Positions 7,757 to 15,707 of a DNA stretch of 64,000 nt are shown here, in pieces (the first letter of the stretch is position 1; each line of letters starts with the position of its first letter). The stretch comes from an uncultured Bacteroidales bacterium (GTDB lineage: Bacteria; Bacteroidota; Bacteroidia; Bacteroidales; Muribaculaceae): positions 1 to 64,000 of the forward strand of contig CACYRK010000004.1 in NCBI GenBank assembly GCA_902776835.1. Reading direction: 5' to 3'. Made by a program: the position numbers and the translations under genes. The notes below the pieces were generated by a model. That model searched no databases. It was not told where the DNA came from and worked only from the letters and a program-made list of their open reading frames with translations.

Positions 7757-9811
7757 ATGACAAACTTTGCAAAGAAATTATCATGGCTGGCACTGTGTGC
7801 CGCCATCGGCCTGACAGCGGTGAATGTGCAGGCCGAGAATGTAAGCCCTGCCGCCGCCCGACAGATTGCCGCCAACTTCGTTAAGCAGGCTGCTCCCAGC
7901 CGCACGGCTCAATCCGCCAACCAGTTGCGTGTCGCCCACATCGAGGCCAGCACCGCAAGTGCCGAGGCCAACGCGTTTTACGTGTTCAACGTCGGCGACA
8001 ACGACGGCTTTGTGATTATCGCCGGCGACGACCGCGCGAACCAGGTGCTGGGATACAGCGACCACGGCTCGCTCAACTGGGACCTCCTTCCCGACAACAT
8101 GAAGGCCTGGCTGGGAATCTACCGCAAGGAGATTGAATACCTGCAAAAGAATCCCGACATGGAAATCAGCGCCCCCGTCACGCTGTCGAAACGCGCAAAT
8201 TCGGTGGTGGGCCCGTTGTGCCCGACCACGTGGGGACAGGAAGCGCCGTACTATAATCAGTGCCCCAAGTATCAAGGCGAATTCTGCGTGTCGGGCTGTG
8301 TAGCCACCGCAATGGCACAGGTGATGAACTATTGGAAATATCCCAACGATGTCACGCCATCGTTCAGCGCCTACTCCACCAGCACACTGAGCGTTCCGGC
8401 CATTGGCCCCACCACCTTTAAGTGGGATAAAATGCTCAACAGTTACTGCCACTGGGATTACTCCACCAGCACACTGGTTCAGGACGAATACACCGACGCT
8501 CAGGCCGCCGCAGTTGCCGAGTTGATGCGCTATTGCGGCCAGGCCGTAAAGATGAACTACAGTCCTGAGGGCAGCGGCGCCTACACATGGAACCAGGAGT
8601 CGGCCATGGAGAAATTTGGCTTTGTCATCAACACTGGTCTCACCGATGCCTATAATTACACCACCTCGCAGTGGAAGTCGATGCTCAACGCCGACCTGAA
8701 CGCCGGGCGCCCGATTCTGTACTCGGCCAACGACGACAATGGCGATGGCGGACACGCATTTCTCATCGACGGCTACGACAGCAACGGCTACTACCACCTG
8801 AACTGGGGCTGGTATGGCACCGGCGACGGATACTATCCCATCAACGCCTTGAACGTGGAGCACCGCGACGGCACCATGTTGTACTACAACACCTACCAGG
8901 ATGCCATCCTGGGCGTTGAGCCACCGGCCGACGCCGTCTTCACCTATGCTCCCGTTGTACAGCAGGCCGAGGACATCACCGGCAATTCGTTCACCGCACG
9001 CTGGACCGACGAGACAGCCGCCGAGAACGTCAACAGTTACACCCTGTATGTCTACGACAGGGATGTCAAGCCCGCTCCCCGCCTTCTCGACGAAGTGGAT
9101 TGGAGCACATCGAGCGATATCCCCGCCTCGTGGACCAAGCAATCCTTCTATCGCATCAGCGGCGGATGCTACTTCTCAAGCGACGCCGGTTTTGTGCAGA
9201 GTTGCGACTACGACCTGGAACGCTACGACAAGTTGACCGTGATGGTCTACGCCAAAGGACGTAACGGCACCAGCAAAATCACCGTGAGCACCAGCCGCGA
9301 AAGCCAGGAGAAAACCTCGCTCAACACCAAAGAGTATCAGTGGTACACCTTCACCCTCGACTGCGCGGCAAGCGACTATATGAAGTTGTCGGCAACTTAC
9401 ATGACCATGTTCAAGGGCATAAAAGTTTACGCCGGAGATCCTGAGAATGGCCGCCTCCTGCTTTCGAGTGAGACCGGCGACGCCACTGAGCGCATTATTA
9501 CCGGCATCACCGGCACGAACTACACCGTGACCGGGCTTACCGCCGGCAGCACATATGTATATTATGTCGAGGCCTTCTACTCCAACAACAAGTCGCAGCG
9601 CAGCAACACCATGGAGGTGACCTTGAGCGGCCTCGCGGGCGACGTCAACGAGGACGGTCTTGTGGATGTGATCGACCTGAACCTCATGATTGAGTACCTC
9701 CTCGGCAACAATCCTGCAGGCTTCAACACTTCGTTGGCCGACCTTGACCACAGCAGCACCGTCAACGCCAACGACATGAACAGGCTTATCAACATCATCC
9801 TCGGCAACTGA
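7757..9811 (+). CDS. C10 family (streptopain-like) cysteine peptidase with C-terminal dockerin
   Basis: The 684-residue protein has a signal peptide (1-26, VNVQA) and an inhibitory SpeB-type propeptide (about 27-150, with AFYVFNVGDNDGFVIIAGDDR). The papain-like C10 catalytic domain has the nucleophile at C181 in SGCVATAMAQVMNYW and the histidine at H333 in GGHAFLIDGY, followed by the NWGW motif (349-352). Beta-sandwich domains follow, one fibronectin III-like. A two-repeat dockerin ends the protein (GDVNEDGLVDVIDLNLMIEY and ADLDHSSTVNANDMNRLINI). Family members are secreted proteases activated by propeptide cleavage. There is no T9SS sorting domain; the dockerin takes its place. No cohesin was seen in the window, so its partner is unknown. 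A strong terminator follows. Confidence 0.9.
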   Translation: MTNFAKKLSWLALCAAIGLTAVNVQAENVSPAAARQIAANFVKQAAPSRTAQSANQLRVAHIEASTASAEANAFYVFNVGDNDGFVIIAGDDRANQVLGYSDHGSLNWDLLPDNMKAWLGIYRKEIEYLQKNPDMEISAPVTLSKRANSVVGPLCPTTWGQEAPYYNQCPKYQGEFCVSGCVATAMAQVMNYWKYPNDVTPSFSAYSTSTLSVPAIGPTTFKWDKMLNSYCHWDYSTSTLVQDEYTDAQAAAVAELMRYCGQAVKMNYSPEGSGAYTWNQESAMEKFGFVINTGLTDAYNYTTSQWKSMLNADLNAGRPILYSANDDNGDGGHAFLIDGYDSNGYYHLNWGWYGTGDGYYPINALNVEHRDGTMLYYNTYQDAILGVEPPADAVFTYAPVVQQAEDITGNSFTARWTDETAAENVNSYTLYVYDRDVKPAPRLLDEVDWSTSSDIPASWTKQSFYRISGGCYFSSDAGFVQSCDYDLERYDKLTVMVYAKGRNGTSKITVSTSRESQEKTSLNTKEYQWYTFTLDCAASDYMKLSATYMTMFKGIKVYAGDPENGRLLLSSETGDATERIITGITGTNYTVTGLTAGSTYVYYVEAFYSNNKSQRSNTMEVTLSGLAGDVNEDGLVDVIDLNLMIEYLLGNNPAGFNTSLADLDHSSTVNANDMNRLINIILGN

Positions 9812-9840
9812 AAATCACGCCGATGATGGCTCATCATAAT

Positions 9841-9885
9841 TTGGCGGGACGCATTCGATGTTGTGAGTGCGTCCCGCCAATTTTT
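9841..9885 (+). terminator. Intrinsic terminator after the C10 peptidase
   Basis: A perfect 13-bp stem, TTGGCGGGACGCA (9841-9853) with TGCGTCCCGCCAA (9868-9880), followed by TTTTT. Confidence 0.9.
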
Positions 9886-9929
9886 GACAGGATGGGGCAT
9901 TGGCACGTTATTTGTTATGATTGAATTAT

Positions 9930-10412
9930 ATGAACGACATTAATCGCGAACATGCGCAAAATCGCCTTGCCAACAACCGTCTGTATCCACGGTTGCGCAA
10001 GGTGAGCCAGTGGCTCGACCGCTACTATATCGACGCCCTCGCGGGCGTGATACCTGGCGGCCTGGGCGACATTGGCATGGCGTTGTTTTCGCTCGTCTAC
10101 GTCTACTTTGGCGCCTTCGTTGTGAAGTCGCCGGCACTCACCGTGGCGCTACTCAACAACATCATCCGCGACGTGCTGGTAGGCCTTATCCCGTTCTACG
10201 TGGGCGACGTGCTCGACTTCTTCTACCGCAGCAACGTGCGCAACATGGCGCTCATCGACGGCTTTGTGCAGGGCGACAAGGAAATGATCGACCGCGTGAA
10301 CCGCCGCGTGTGGTTCAGCGTTGCCGTCATGGTGATGCTGCTGGGCATGGTTGCTGGAATGCTGTGGCTGGTCTACTGGCTCGCCTCGCAAGCCGTAGGC
10401 CTCTTCGCCTAA
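9930..10412 (+). CDS. DUF4112 family membrane protein
   Basis: A 160-residue protein with the DUF4112 signature: a short soluble N-terminus, then DALAGVIPGGLGDIGMALFSLVYVYF (first membrane segment with the conserved PG-GD turn), LIPFYVGDVLDFFYRSN (second, again GD) and a C-terminal hydrophobic helix (VAVMVMLLGMVAGMLWLVYWL). The family's function is not established. The frame can be opened at a TTG nine bases upstream (9921), but the ATG at 9930 is the natural start. It stands alone between a terminator on the left and a repeat-rich gap on the right. Confidence 0.8.
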   Translation: MNDINREHAQNRLANNRLYPRLRKVSQWLDRYYIDALAGVIPGGLGDIGMALFSLVYVYFGAFVVKSPALTVALLNNIIRDVLVGLIPFYVGDVLDFFYRSNVRNMALIDGFVQGDKEMIDRVNRRVWFSVAVMVMLLGMVAGMLWLVYWLASQAVGLFA

Positions 10413-10507
10413 CCCAACACGCCATAACCCCCACATGCCACAACCCCCATACGCCATAACCCAACACGCCATAACTCTAACACGCCATAACCCCACACGC
10501 CATAATC
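10413..10507. repeat. Tandem CACGCCATAAC repeats
   Basis: Directly after the DUF4112 stop, five to six degenerate copies of an approximately 17-20-bp unit built on ACACGCCATAACCC are arranged head to tail. No reading frame or stem structure explains them. Confidence 0.7.
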
Positions 10508-10569
10508 AACGTGAAATTCCACGATTTTTGCACCAACTAACCATAATTACACCCCATGATTCAGCACCA

Positions 10570-10604
10570 AATGTCCTCAAAGGGACGGTTCCTTTGAGGA
10601 CATT
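10570..10604. repeat. REP-like palindrome, copy 1
   Basis: AATGTCCTCAAAGG and CCTTTGAGGACATT form a 14-bp hairpin around the core GACGGTT. It is an inverted copy of the two elements at 10762-10795 and 10808-10840. Confidence 0.8.
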
Positions 10605-10761
10605 ATGATTTCAAAATCAATCAATTCTCCGGCTCTTAAAAATTCATCATTCAGCGGCCATCAATTTTAAAACCGCCTTGTTAATCAACCTTTAATCAAA
10701 TATTTACGCAAATTATAATCAACTTTAACAATTAACATTTCCTTCATAAGCAAACGGACAA

Positions 10762-10840
10762 AATGTCCTCAAAAGAACCGTCCCTTTGAGGACAGATTGA
10801 AAAAGAGATGTCCTCAAAAGAACCGTCCCTTTGAGGACAG
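10762..10840. repeat. REP-like palindromes, copies 2 and 3
   Basis: Two hairpins, TGTCCTCAAAAG to CTTTGAGGACA around AACCGTCC, at 10762-10795 and 10808-10840. They are reverse complements of copy 1 with one mismatch. Together with copy 1 they bracket about 155 bp of AT-rich DNA. The core GGGACGGTTC recurs at 27306-27331 and, as GGGACGGTCC, near 29.4-29.7 kb. Confidence 0.8.
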
Positions 10841-11007
10841 AATTTTGAATAGCAACCATAATTGATGTTTATAAAAAAAGGGGGGGAGGGCCTTTAATGG
10901 GTTTTGTGATTGCTTGGGGTTGATTTACAGTGTTTTATCGAAATAATGGTCGAGCGTAATTACTAATTGTTGTGAGAAAAAAATGGCTAATTAACTAATT
11001 GTGGTTA

Positions 11008-11038
11008 TTGTGGGGGTACTGCGGCGGCAGTAATTTTG
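11008..11038 (+). promoter_or_regulatory. Promoter upstream of the T9SS operon
   Basis: TTG at 11008-11010, 20 nt, TAATTTTG at 11031-11038. A transcript from here would meet the terminator-like hairpin at 11187-11218 before reaching porT at 11336. The rest of the 10841-11007 stretch is AT-rich with a G-run and no visible gene. Confidence 0.6.
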
Positions 11039-11042
11039 CATC

Positions 11043-11218
11043 GTGAAAAGTGGGTAACGGCACAGCCGCGCAACACACAGCGCCGCCAGACGCCACGCCC
11101 ACCCGCACAGTAGTAAACGAATTAGTTATTAGTTGAGAATAAGCAATCTGATGTAGCCAAGAATTAGTAAAGTAAGCGATAAAATTGCCGCACGATGTGA
11201 ATCGAGGCGGCTTTTTTT
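11043..11218 (+). ncRNA. Candidate small RNA or attenuated leader before porT
   Basis: About 175 nt lies between a consensus promoter (11008-11038) and a classic terminator (GCCGC, CGAT, GTGA loop, ATCG, GCGGC, then seven Ts, 11187-11218). The first part is C/G-rich and the second AT-rich; neither encodes a convincing peptide. Either this is a free-standing sRNA, or it is a leader in which termination controls read-through into the T9SS operon 118 nt further on. I cannot decide between these from sequence alone. Confidence 0.45.
11187..11218 (+). terminator. Intrinsic terminator or attenuator before porT
   Basis: A 9-bp interrupted stem (GCCGC-CGAT with ATCG-GCGGC), tetraloop GTGA, and a run of seven Ts. 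It lies within the intergenic region, not after a gene. Confidence 0.75.
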
Positions 11219-11335
11219 GCTGCTTGCGCAAATGAGCGATTCGGCGCTGGGCTTTACGGTGGTTTTTTGGCGGAGCAATCGAAAAAAACCGAGGGCGGCA
11301 CAATATAACACACTTTTTAACGTTTAAACCTTACG

Positions 11336-12079
11336 ATGAAGAATTTGTATCGACATATCACCGCTTGGCTCCTGCTGGTTTTTGCTGTGGCCACTGCCGT
11401 GGCTCAGGACAACGACAAAATCCTGAACCGCCAGTATGCCGACCGCAAGCAGTTGCACTTTGGATTCTCCTTTGGTGCCAACTTCCAGGGCCTTAGCATC
11501 ACCAACAATGGCCGTGTGACCGACGACGGCGAGCAGTGGTGGGCCGACATCCCGTCGCACTCTCCGGGTTTCAGCGTTAACGTGCTTGCCGACTACCGTC
11601 TGGGCACCCACTTCAACCTGCGTGTGTCGCCGGGCATGTACTTCGGCAACAAGGTGGTGCACTTCACCAACACGCTCGGCGACCCCGAGAGCCTGGACCC
11701 GCTGCGCCTGCGGCAACGCCAAAACGTCAAGGCGACCTATGTGGTGCTGCCGGTGGACCTGAAAATCTCGGCCCTGCGCTACCACAATATGCGTCCTTAC
11801 GTCACCACGGGCATCATGGGCTTGTTCGACGTGGGCAAGGAGCGCAGCGAGCAGTACCGCCTCAAGGACACCGACGTGATGCTCACCGTGGGCATGGGCT
11901 GCGACTTCTACCTGCCCTTCTTCAAACTGTGCCCCGAGGTGAAATTCTGCTTCGGATTGCGCAACTTGATTGACCGCAACCGCCCTGACCTGCAGGACAA
12001 TGAGCAGATGTACCACTTCACCGAGGCTGTCGACAAGGTACAAGACAATATGGTTGTACTCACCTTCTACTTCGAATGA
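11336..12079 (+). CDS. porT: T9SS outer-membrane beta-barrel protein PorT
   Basis: The 247-residue protein has a signal peptide (1-23, ATAVA). The mature part is an eight-strand beta-barrel of the PorT type: alternating amphipathic strands (HFGFSFGANFQGLSI, FSVNVLADYRL, FNLRVSPGMYFGN, KATYVVLPVDLKISAL), ending with an aromatic outer-membrane insertion strand (NMVVLTFYFE). PorT is an outer-membrane protein required for type IX secretion in Porphyromonas gingivalis, where its gene lies apart from porPKLMN. Here it heads the cluster, 104 nt before porP, which supports the call. A short PorT-family protein of different function is the alternative. Confidence 0.85.
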   Translation: MKNLYRHITAWLLLVFAVATAVAQDNDKILNRQYADRKQLHFGFSFGANFQGLSITNNGRVTDDGEQWWADIPSHSPGFSVNVLADYRLGTHFNLRVSPGMYFGNKVVHFTNTLGDPESLDPLRLRQRQNVKATYVVLPVDLKISALRYHNMRPYVTTGIMGLFDVGKERSEQYRLKDTDVMLTVGMGCDFYLPFFKLCPEVKFCFGLRNLIDRNRPDLQDNEQMYHFTEAVDKVQDNMVVLTFYFE

Positions 12080-12182
12080 TTTTCCTCTCCTATAAATAAT
12101 AAATACCACCTCGCTGCGTTAATTAAAAGTAAACAACGGCAAACAAGACTATAGAGTGAACCGACCTCACACACACACATCG

Positions 12183-13148
12183 ATGCTGCAACGGCTGGCG
12201 CTGACGCTGGTCGTGGCGCTTGCCACACTCGGCGTGAACGCCCAGGTTGACGCGCAATTCACGCAATACTGGGCTGTTCCGACTTACTACAACGCCGGTG
12301 CGGTGGGCAACATCGATTTCATTCACATCACCGCCGGAAGCCGTCTGCAATGGCTTGGCATCGAGCACTCGCCCAAGACCTTTGTTGCGATGGCCGACAT
12401 GCCGTTTAAGTTTTTTGAGCGCCGCTGGGGTACCGGCGTGGTGCTGCAGCAAGAGAGCATGGGTCTGTTCAAATCGGTGACGGCTGCAGCCCAGATTGCA
12501 TGGAAGAAGCAACTGCTGGGCGGCACACTGAGCGTGGGCGTTCAGCCGGGCATGCTAAACCAGAGTTTCAATGGCGACAGCACCTACATCCCATCGAACG
12601 ACCAGGCCCACAGCACTATCGACGACGCTATACCTGAGGGCCGCGTGAACGGCACCGCCTTCGACGTGTCGGCCGGCATCATGTACACCCACAAGAAATT
12701 CTGGGTTGGCGTGTCGGCCACCCACCTCACGGCCCCCACGGTGACCATGCGCGTGGGCGAGAGCGAGGACAAAGTGTACGAATTCGACGTGGGCCGCACC
12801 TATTATTTCATGGCCGGAGGCAATATTCCAATTAAAAACACGTTATTTGAGATACAACCCTCGGTAATGGTGAAGACCGATTTGCAATTTACGCAAGCCG
12901 AGGCCACCGCACGAGTGCGGTACAACAAATTCTTGAGTGCCGGCGTGGGTTATCGCCACAAGGATGCCGTGTCGCTGATGTTTGGCGCCAACGTGAAGGA
13001 TTTCTTCATAGGTTACAGTTACGACTACGCGACCTCGGCGATATCAAAAGCCAGTTCGGGCACTCACGAGTTATTTGTCACTTACAATGTCAAACTCGAC
13101 ATGAAGGAGAAAAACAAGAACAAGCACAAGAGTATTCGCATCATGTAA
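12183..13148 (+). CDS. porP: T9SS outer-membrane protein PorP/SprF
   Basis: The 321-residue mature-type barrel follows a signal peptide (MLQRLALTLVVALATLGVNAQ). The PorP/SprF hallmark DAQFTQYWAVPTYYNAGAVG sits directly after the cleavage site. Later barrel strands (FDVSAGIMYTHKKFWVGVSATHL, FLSAGVGYRHKDAVSLMFGA) follow, and the C-terminus contains ELFVTYNVKL. In P. gingivalis PorP binds the PorKN ring and PorE, linking the ring to peptidoglycan. A GTG at 12156 is in frame, but the ATG at 12183 gives a compact signal peptide and is chosen. porK begins 9 nt after the stop. Confidence 0.9.
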   Translation: MLQRLALTLVVALATLGVNAQVDAQFTQYWAVPTYYNAGAVGNIDFIHITAGSRLQWLGIEHSPKTFVAMADMPFKFFERRWGTGVVLQQESMGLFKSVTAAAQIAWKKQLLGGTLSVGVQPGMLNQSFNGDSTYIPSNDQAHSTIDDAIPEGRVNGTAFDVSAGIMYTHKKFWVGVSATHLTAPTVTMRVGESEDKVYEFDVGRTYYFMAGGNIPIKNTLFEIQPSVMVKTDLQFTQAEATARVRYNKFLSAGVGYRHKDAVSLMFGANVKDFFIGYSYDYATSAISKASSGTHELFVTYNVKLDMKEKNKNKHKSIRIM

Positions 13149-13157
13149 TTTGAGAAT

Positions 13158-14588
13158 ATGAAAAAGATTTTATTTATATTGGTAATTGCGTTGATAATGG
13201 TTTCGTGCGGAGCCGTTCGCAAGGGCAGCGCCATCGGCGGCGAGGTGACCGGCGTAGGCGGCACAACGTTTACCGAGCCCACTCCTTACGGCATGGTACT
13301 GGTAGACTGCGGCTCGATGCGTGAAGGCCCATCGCAGCGTGACTCGGTGTGGGGCCTGGACTCCACGGCACACGGCGTGTCGGTCGACGCATTCTGGATG
13401 GATGAGACCGAAATCACCAACTCAAAGTACAAGCAGTTTGTGTACTGGGTACGCGACTCGATTATTCGTGAGCGCCTTGCCGATCCCGCCTACGGCGGCA
13501 ACGAGGAGTTCAAAATCGAGGAGGACAAGGAAGGCAACCCCGTGACGCCCCACCTCAATTGGAACAAGAGCATACCCTGGCGCAACCCCAGCGAGGACGA
13601 GGAGCGAGCCATCGAGAGCGTCTACAAAATCAACCCCATCACGGGTGTTAAGGAACTTGACGCCACACAGATGAACTATCGCTACGAGATTTACAACCTC
13701 ACCGAGGCCGCCAAGCGTAAAAACCGCTTCGACCCCACCCGTCGCGACTATAACACCGACCATCCGGTGCCCACCGAGAACCCGATTATCAGCAAGGACA
13801 CCGCCTTTATCGACGACGACGGCCGCATCGTGCGCCAGACCATCACGCGCCCGCTGCAGAGCGAGTTTGACTTTGTCAACACCTACATCGTGAACATCTT
13901 CCCCGACACCACGTGCTGGGTCAACGACTTTGAGAACGCTTACAACGAGCCATACGTGCGCATGTACTTCGCCAACGGTAACTACAATGCCTACCCGGTG
14001 GTGGGTGTGAGTTGGGAGCAGGCCAACGCATTCTGCATGTGGCGCACCGAGTTCCTGCGCAAGGCGTTGGGCAAGGAGGGTGTATACATCGAGCCGTTCC
14101 GCTTGCCCACCGAGGCCGAGTGGGAGTATGCCGCCCGCGCCGGTATGGACCGCAACCGATACCCATGGGAGGGCGACGTGCCACTCACCGAGGATGATGG
14201 CTGCTTCTACGCCAACTTCAAGCCTCAGGAGGGCAACTACGTGAAGGACGGAAGCATCATTGCAGCGCCTGCCGGCACCTATCAGCCCAACGACTTCGGC
14301 CTGTACGACATGGCCGGTAACGTGAGCGAGTGGACCAGCACGGCCTACACCGAGAGCATCGACCGCATGACCAGCGACCTCAACCCCGAGTACCGCTACT
14401 ACGTGGCTCAGGAAGACCCGTATAAGATGTCGCGCAAAATCGTGCGTGGCGGCTCGTGGAAAGACGTGGCGCACAACATCCGCAGCGACATCCGCATGTG
14501 GGAGTACCAGAACGAGCAGCGCAGTTACATCGGTTTCCGCTGCGTGCGTTCGAAGGTGGGCTATGCCAAGACCAAACGCAAAAAATAA
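13158..14588 (+). CDS. porK: T9SS ring lipoprotein PorK/GldK
   Basis: The 476-residue lipoprotein has its lipobox at 14-17 (MVSC) after a short hydrophobic stretch. The body has the formylglycine-generating-enzyme fold expected of PorK/GldK: a GMVLVDCGSM start, VSVDAFWMDETEITNSKYKQFV, and the C-terminal pair PFRLPTEAEWEYAAR and FGLYDMAGNVSEW, closing with the RSDIRMWEYQNEQRSYIGFRCVR strand. It has no enzymatic role in secretion; with PorN it builds the periplasmic ring under the outer membrane. It lies 9 nt after porP and 53 nt before porL. Confidence 0.95.
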   Translation: MKKILFILVIALIMVSCGAVRKGSAIGGEVTGVGGTTFTEPTPYGMVLVDCGSMREGPSQRDSVWGLDSTAHGVSVDAFWMDETEITNSKYKQFVYWVRDSIIRERLADPAYGGNEEFKIEEDKEGNPVTPHLNWNKSIPWRNPSEDEERAIESVYKINPITGVKELDATQMNYRYEIYNLTEAAKRKNRFDPTRRDYNTDHPVPTENPIISKDTAFIDDDGRIVRQTITRPLQSEFDFVNTYIVNIFPDTTCWVNDFENAYNEPYVRMYFANGNYNAYPVVGVSWEQANAFCMWRTEFLRKALGKEGVYIEPFRLPTEAEWEYAARAGMDRNRYPWEGDVPLTEDDGCFYANFKPQEGNYVKDGSIIAAPAGTYQPNDFGLYDMAGNVSEWTSTAYTESIDRMTSDLNPEYRYYVAQEDPYKMSRKIVRGGSWKDVAHNIRSDIRMWEYQNEQRSYIGFRCVRSKVGYAKTKRKK

Positions 14589-14641
14589 ACCGCACTCTCA
14601 CACCAACCAATTAATTCTCACAATCCTCAATACATCGCACG

Positions 14642-15649
14642 ATGGGAAAGATCAAGAAATATAAAAACTTCATTGAGCGCTTCCTCAGTGGAGAGTCAGG
14701 GCAACGCTTCTTCAACTTTGCCTATAGTATAGGTGCCGCAGTGGTGATCTGGGGCGCATTGTTCAAAATTCTGCACTTGCCTGGCGGCAACACCCTGCTG
14801 AGTGTCGGTATGGGAACCGAGGTGCTCATGTTCTTGCTCACAGCATTCGACCGCCCCGAGAAGAGTTACCACTGGGAGGAAGTCTTCCCGGTGCTGGCCT
14901 CGAAAGACCCTGAGGACCGTCCCGACTTTAACGGCGGCAGCGGCATCATCATCGGTGGTGGTGGTGGCGGTGGCGCCATTGGCGAGGGCGAAGAGGCCGA
15001 CGAGGCTACCGCCCTGGCCGGCGGCATCACGGCTGCGCAAGCCAAGGGCGCTGTGGGTCTGCCCGCCGGAGTGAACCTGAGCGAGGCCGACACGCTGTCG
15101 CTCAGCGAGAGCATCGCAAAGATGTCGGCAGCCAGCGACCAACTCAGCCGCATGGCCGAACTCACCGATGCCACGCAGCAATACCTAAGCCAGATGGCAC
15201 AAATCAGCGAGCAAATGGAGAAACTCGCCACCACAACCACGGCTCTGAACCAGGTGAGCGAGACGCTGCTGCAAAGTTATCACGCCATCACCGACAACAG
15301 CGAGAACATCACGCAAAGTTCTACCGGATATGTCAACCAGATGGAGGCACTGAACCACAACATCAGTGGCCTGAACACCATCTACGAGATTCAACTCAAG
15401 AGCATCAGTTCGCAACTCGACAGCATCGACCGCGTGAACCGCGGCTTGAAGGACATCCGCGACATGTACGAGAAATCGGCCGCCGAGAGCGCACACTACT
15501 GCGACGAGACCGAGAAGATGGCACGCTACATGAAGCAACTCAACAGCGTGTACGAGAAAATGATCAAGGCCATGACTGTGAATATGTATCGTCCGATGCC
15601 CGGCGCCATGCCCGGTATGGACTTCGACGACAGTCAGCAGCAAGGGTAA
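14642..15649 (+). CDS. porL: T9SS inner-membrane motor protein PorL/GldL
   Basis: The 335-residue protein has two N-terminal transmembrane helices (about 24-42, FNFAYSIGAAVVIWGALFKI, and 50-67, TLLSVGMGTEVLMFLLTAF). The family signature between and after them includes LHLPGG and FDRPEKSYHWEEVFPVL. A glycine run (about 101-108) leads into a long cytoplasmic region with coiled-coil heptads (about 140-310). PorL and PorM form the proton-driven motor of the T9SS; a conserved glutamate in the second helix (E59 here, GTEVLM) is thought to take part in proton flow. The C-terminus ends in a Met/Pro-rich tail. Confidence 0.95.
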   Translation: MGKIKKYKNFIERFLSGESGQRFFNFAYSIGAAVVIWGALFKILHLPGGNTLLSVGMGTEVLMFLLTAFDRPEKSYHWEEVFPVLASKDPEDRPDFNGGSGIIIGGGGGGGAIGEGEEADEATALAGGITAAQAKGAVGLPAGVNLSEADTLSLSESIAKMSAASDQLSRMAELTDATQQYLSQMAQISEQMEKLATTTTALNQVSETLLQSYHAITDNSENITQSSTGYVNQMEALNHNISGLNTIYEIQLKSISSQLDSIDRVNRGLKDIRDMYEKSAAESAHYCDETEKMARYMKQLNSVYEKMIKAMTVNMYRPMPGAMPGMDFDDSQQQG

Positions 15650-15707
15650 TTACCCGCACAACACACACTTACACCTTAATTTGACAACATTTATCAATCA
15701 ATAAAGG

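Noticed and set aside
10995..11311. Two minus-strand open frames in the gap before porT
   Set aside because: They have no promoter or signal, their composition is that of AT-rich non-coding DNA, and they run through the terminator hairpin on the other strand.
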